A stretch of DNA of 6,553 nt, from positions 1 through 6,553 of the forward strand of contig JADFOC010000157.1 of assembly GCA_022563075.1 (NCBI GenBank), in the 5' to 3' direction. Shown here in pieces: positions 5,993 through 6,553 of the stretch. This DNA comes from Pseudomonadota bacterium. GTDB taxonomy: Bacteria > Pseudomonadota > Gammaproteobacteria > Pseudomonadales > Pseudohongiellaceae. The translations under genes and the position numbers were made by a program. Under the pieces are notes generated by a model that had not been told where the DNA came from, ran no database searches, and saw only the letters and a list, made by a program, of their open reading frames with translations. Position 1 is the stretch's first letter. Each line of letters opens with the position of its first letter.

Positions 5993-6553
5993 TTAATCAG
6001 ATCCAGCCAGTGAGCGCTCTTGTTTTTGTTTACGCTCGGCCACGAGTCTGGCATAGCCTTCCTCGTCGAGGTGAGTAATGGCGAGCCAGGCGTGGGTCAT
6101 CTCGTCCGCCGTGCGGCTGCCGCCAAATACCCACTGATCGGGATCGGGATTGTTCGGGTTGGCGGCGGTATTGTCATACCACTGCTTCAGCACCAGTACC
6201 GCGCCAGCGGGTAGCAGGGGGGCACTGTCGCTCGCATAGATATGACTGTGATGCCAGATGGCGCTCCAGTGGGAAATTTGACTGATCTGCTCGGTGCGGC
6301 CCGTTGCCGGATAGAAAATTTCCAGCGACGCGGCATTCATGCGCAGATGACCGTGGGGCTGGAAGCTGTCGATACGTACCGGGTGATCGAAGGAATGGAA
6401 TCCCTGGGTCATGGTGTAACCATTGGGTTCGATGATCAGATCGTCCTGCAGGCTGATCTGGTAGAGCTTCAGGTCCTGTTTATAGACCTTGCCCTGTTCT
6501 TCAAATCCTTCGGGGTGAAACCAGATACCAAGCTCGACAACGTTGTCCTTGAT
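5993..6553 (-). CDS. C-terminal part of a copper type II monooxygenase-like (PHM-like) protein, cut by right edge
   Basis: The frame is open through the right edge: from 6553 leftward it reads IKDNVVELGIWFHPEG and continues, so the ATG at 6412 is internal rather than the start. About 186 residues are visible. They match the C-terminal half of the peptidylglycine/dopamine monooxygenase fold as found in bacterial proteins: FQPHGHLRM gives an H-x-H copper pair (residues 67 and 69 counted from the edge), followed by LEIFYP, LLPAGAVL, YDNTAANPNNPDPDQWV and R-T-A-D-E-M-T-H-A-W, whose Met (152) corresponds to the Met ligand of the catalytic copper site. The tail is charged and non-conserved. Related bacterial proteins, as I recall them, often have an N-terminal cytochrome c or redox domain, but that part is outside the window. 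The role is unknown: it may hydroxylate a substrate or only bind copper. The gene precedes the dehydrogenase pair on the same strand, separated by 213 bases and a probable terminator. Confidence 0.8.
   Translation of the reverse strand: MKDNVVELGIWFHPEGFEEQGKVYKQDLKLYQISLQDDLIIEPNGYTMTQGFHSFDHPVRIDSFQPHGHLRMNAASLEIFYPATGRTEQISQISHWSAIWHHSHIYASDSAPLLPAGAVLVLKQWYDNTAANPNNPDPDQWVFGGSRTADEMTHAWLAITHLDEEGYARLVAERKQKQERSLAGSD

Noticed and set aside
5993..6412. Treating the PHM-like gene as a complete 139-residue protein starting at 6412
   Set aside because: The frame stays open for 47 more codons to the edge, and those residues (WFHPEG and LKLYQISL segments) fit the same fold, so the ATG is internal.
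1..6553. CRISPR array, insertion sequence, integron site or tRNA
   Set aside because: No regularly spaced direct repeats, terminal inverted repeats around a transposase, or tRNA-like cloverleaf were seen on either strand.

Overview
The window looks like a proteobacterial chromosome segment, most likely from an environmental gammaproteobacterium. This rests on style only (Tat lipoprotein signals, Shine-Dalgarno sites, intrinsic terminators, and a GMC dehydrogenase paired with a gluconate 2-dehydrogenase subunit 3 protein); no rRNA, tRNA or housekeeping marker is present. Base composition is two-part: roughly the first 1.5 kb is visibly AT-rich, while the rest is moderately GC-rich with different codon preferences.

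Left part, + strand. The window opens inside a gene whose 3' end codes for a long tetratricopeptide-type helical repeat module. It resembles the C-terminal sensor module of large STAND (NACHT/NB-ARC-like) ATPases; its N-terminal effector and ATPase parts, if present, lie outside the window. A gap of about 470 bp follows, holding one small doubtful ORF and a hairpin with a T-run. Then come a small exported cupin (1588-2073) and a predicted lipoprotein of unrecognised family (2252-3430) with methionine/histidine-rich patches. A strong, nearly symmetric hairpin (3451-3490) ends this gene and also the convergent minus-strand operon.

Right part, - strand. Reading right to left there is the C-terminal portion of a protein with a PHM-like (copper type II monooxygenase) domain, cut by the right edge. 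A hairpin terminator candidate follows, then a two-gene unit: a Tat-exported lipoprotein of the gluconate 2-dehydrogenase subunit 3 family and a 565-residue FAD-dependent GMC oxidoreductase with a probable [3Fe-4S] cysteine motif. By analogy with bacterial FAD glucose, gluconate and fructose dehydrogenases, the small subunit should carry the signal-less flavoprotein through the Tat system to the periplasm or membrane surface. No cytochrome subunit is visible, so the electron acceptor is unknown.

No CRISPR array, insertion sequence, transposase, integrase or RNA gene was seen. The most noteworthy items are the truncated STAND-type gene in AT-rich DNA, the adjacency of a Cu monooxygenase-like protein to a Tat-exported flavo-dehydrogenase without its cytochrome, and the unassigned Met-rich lipoprotein.
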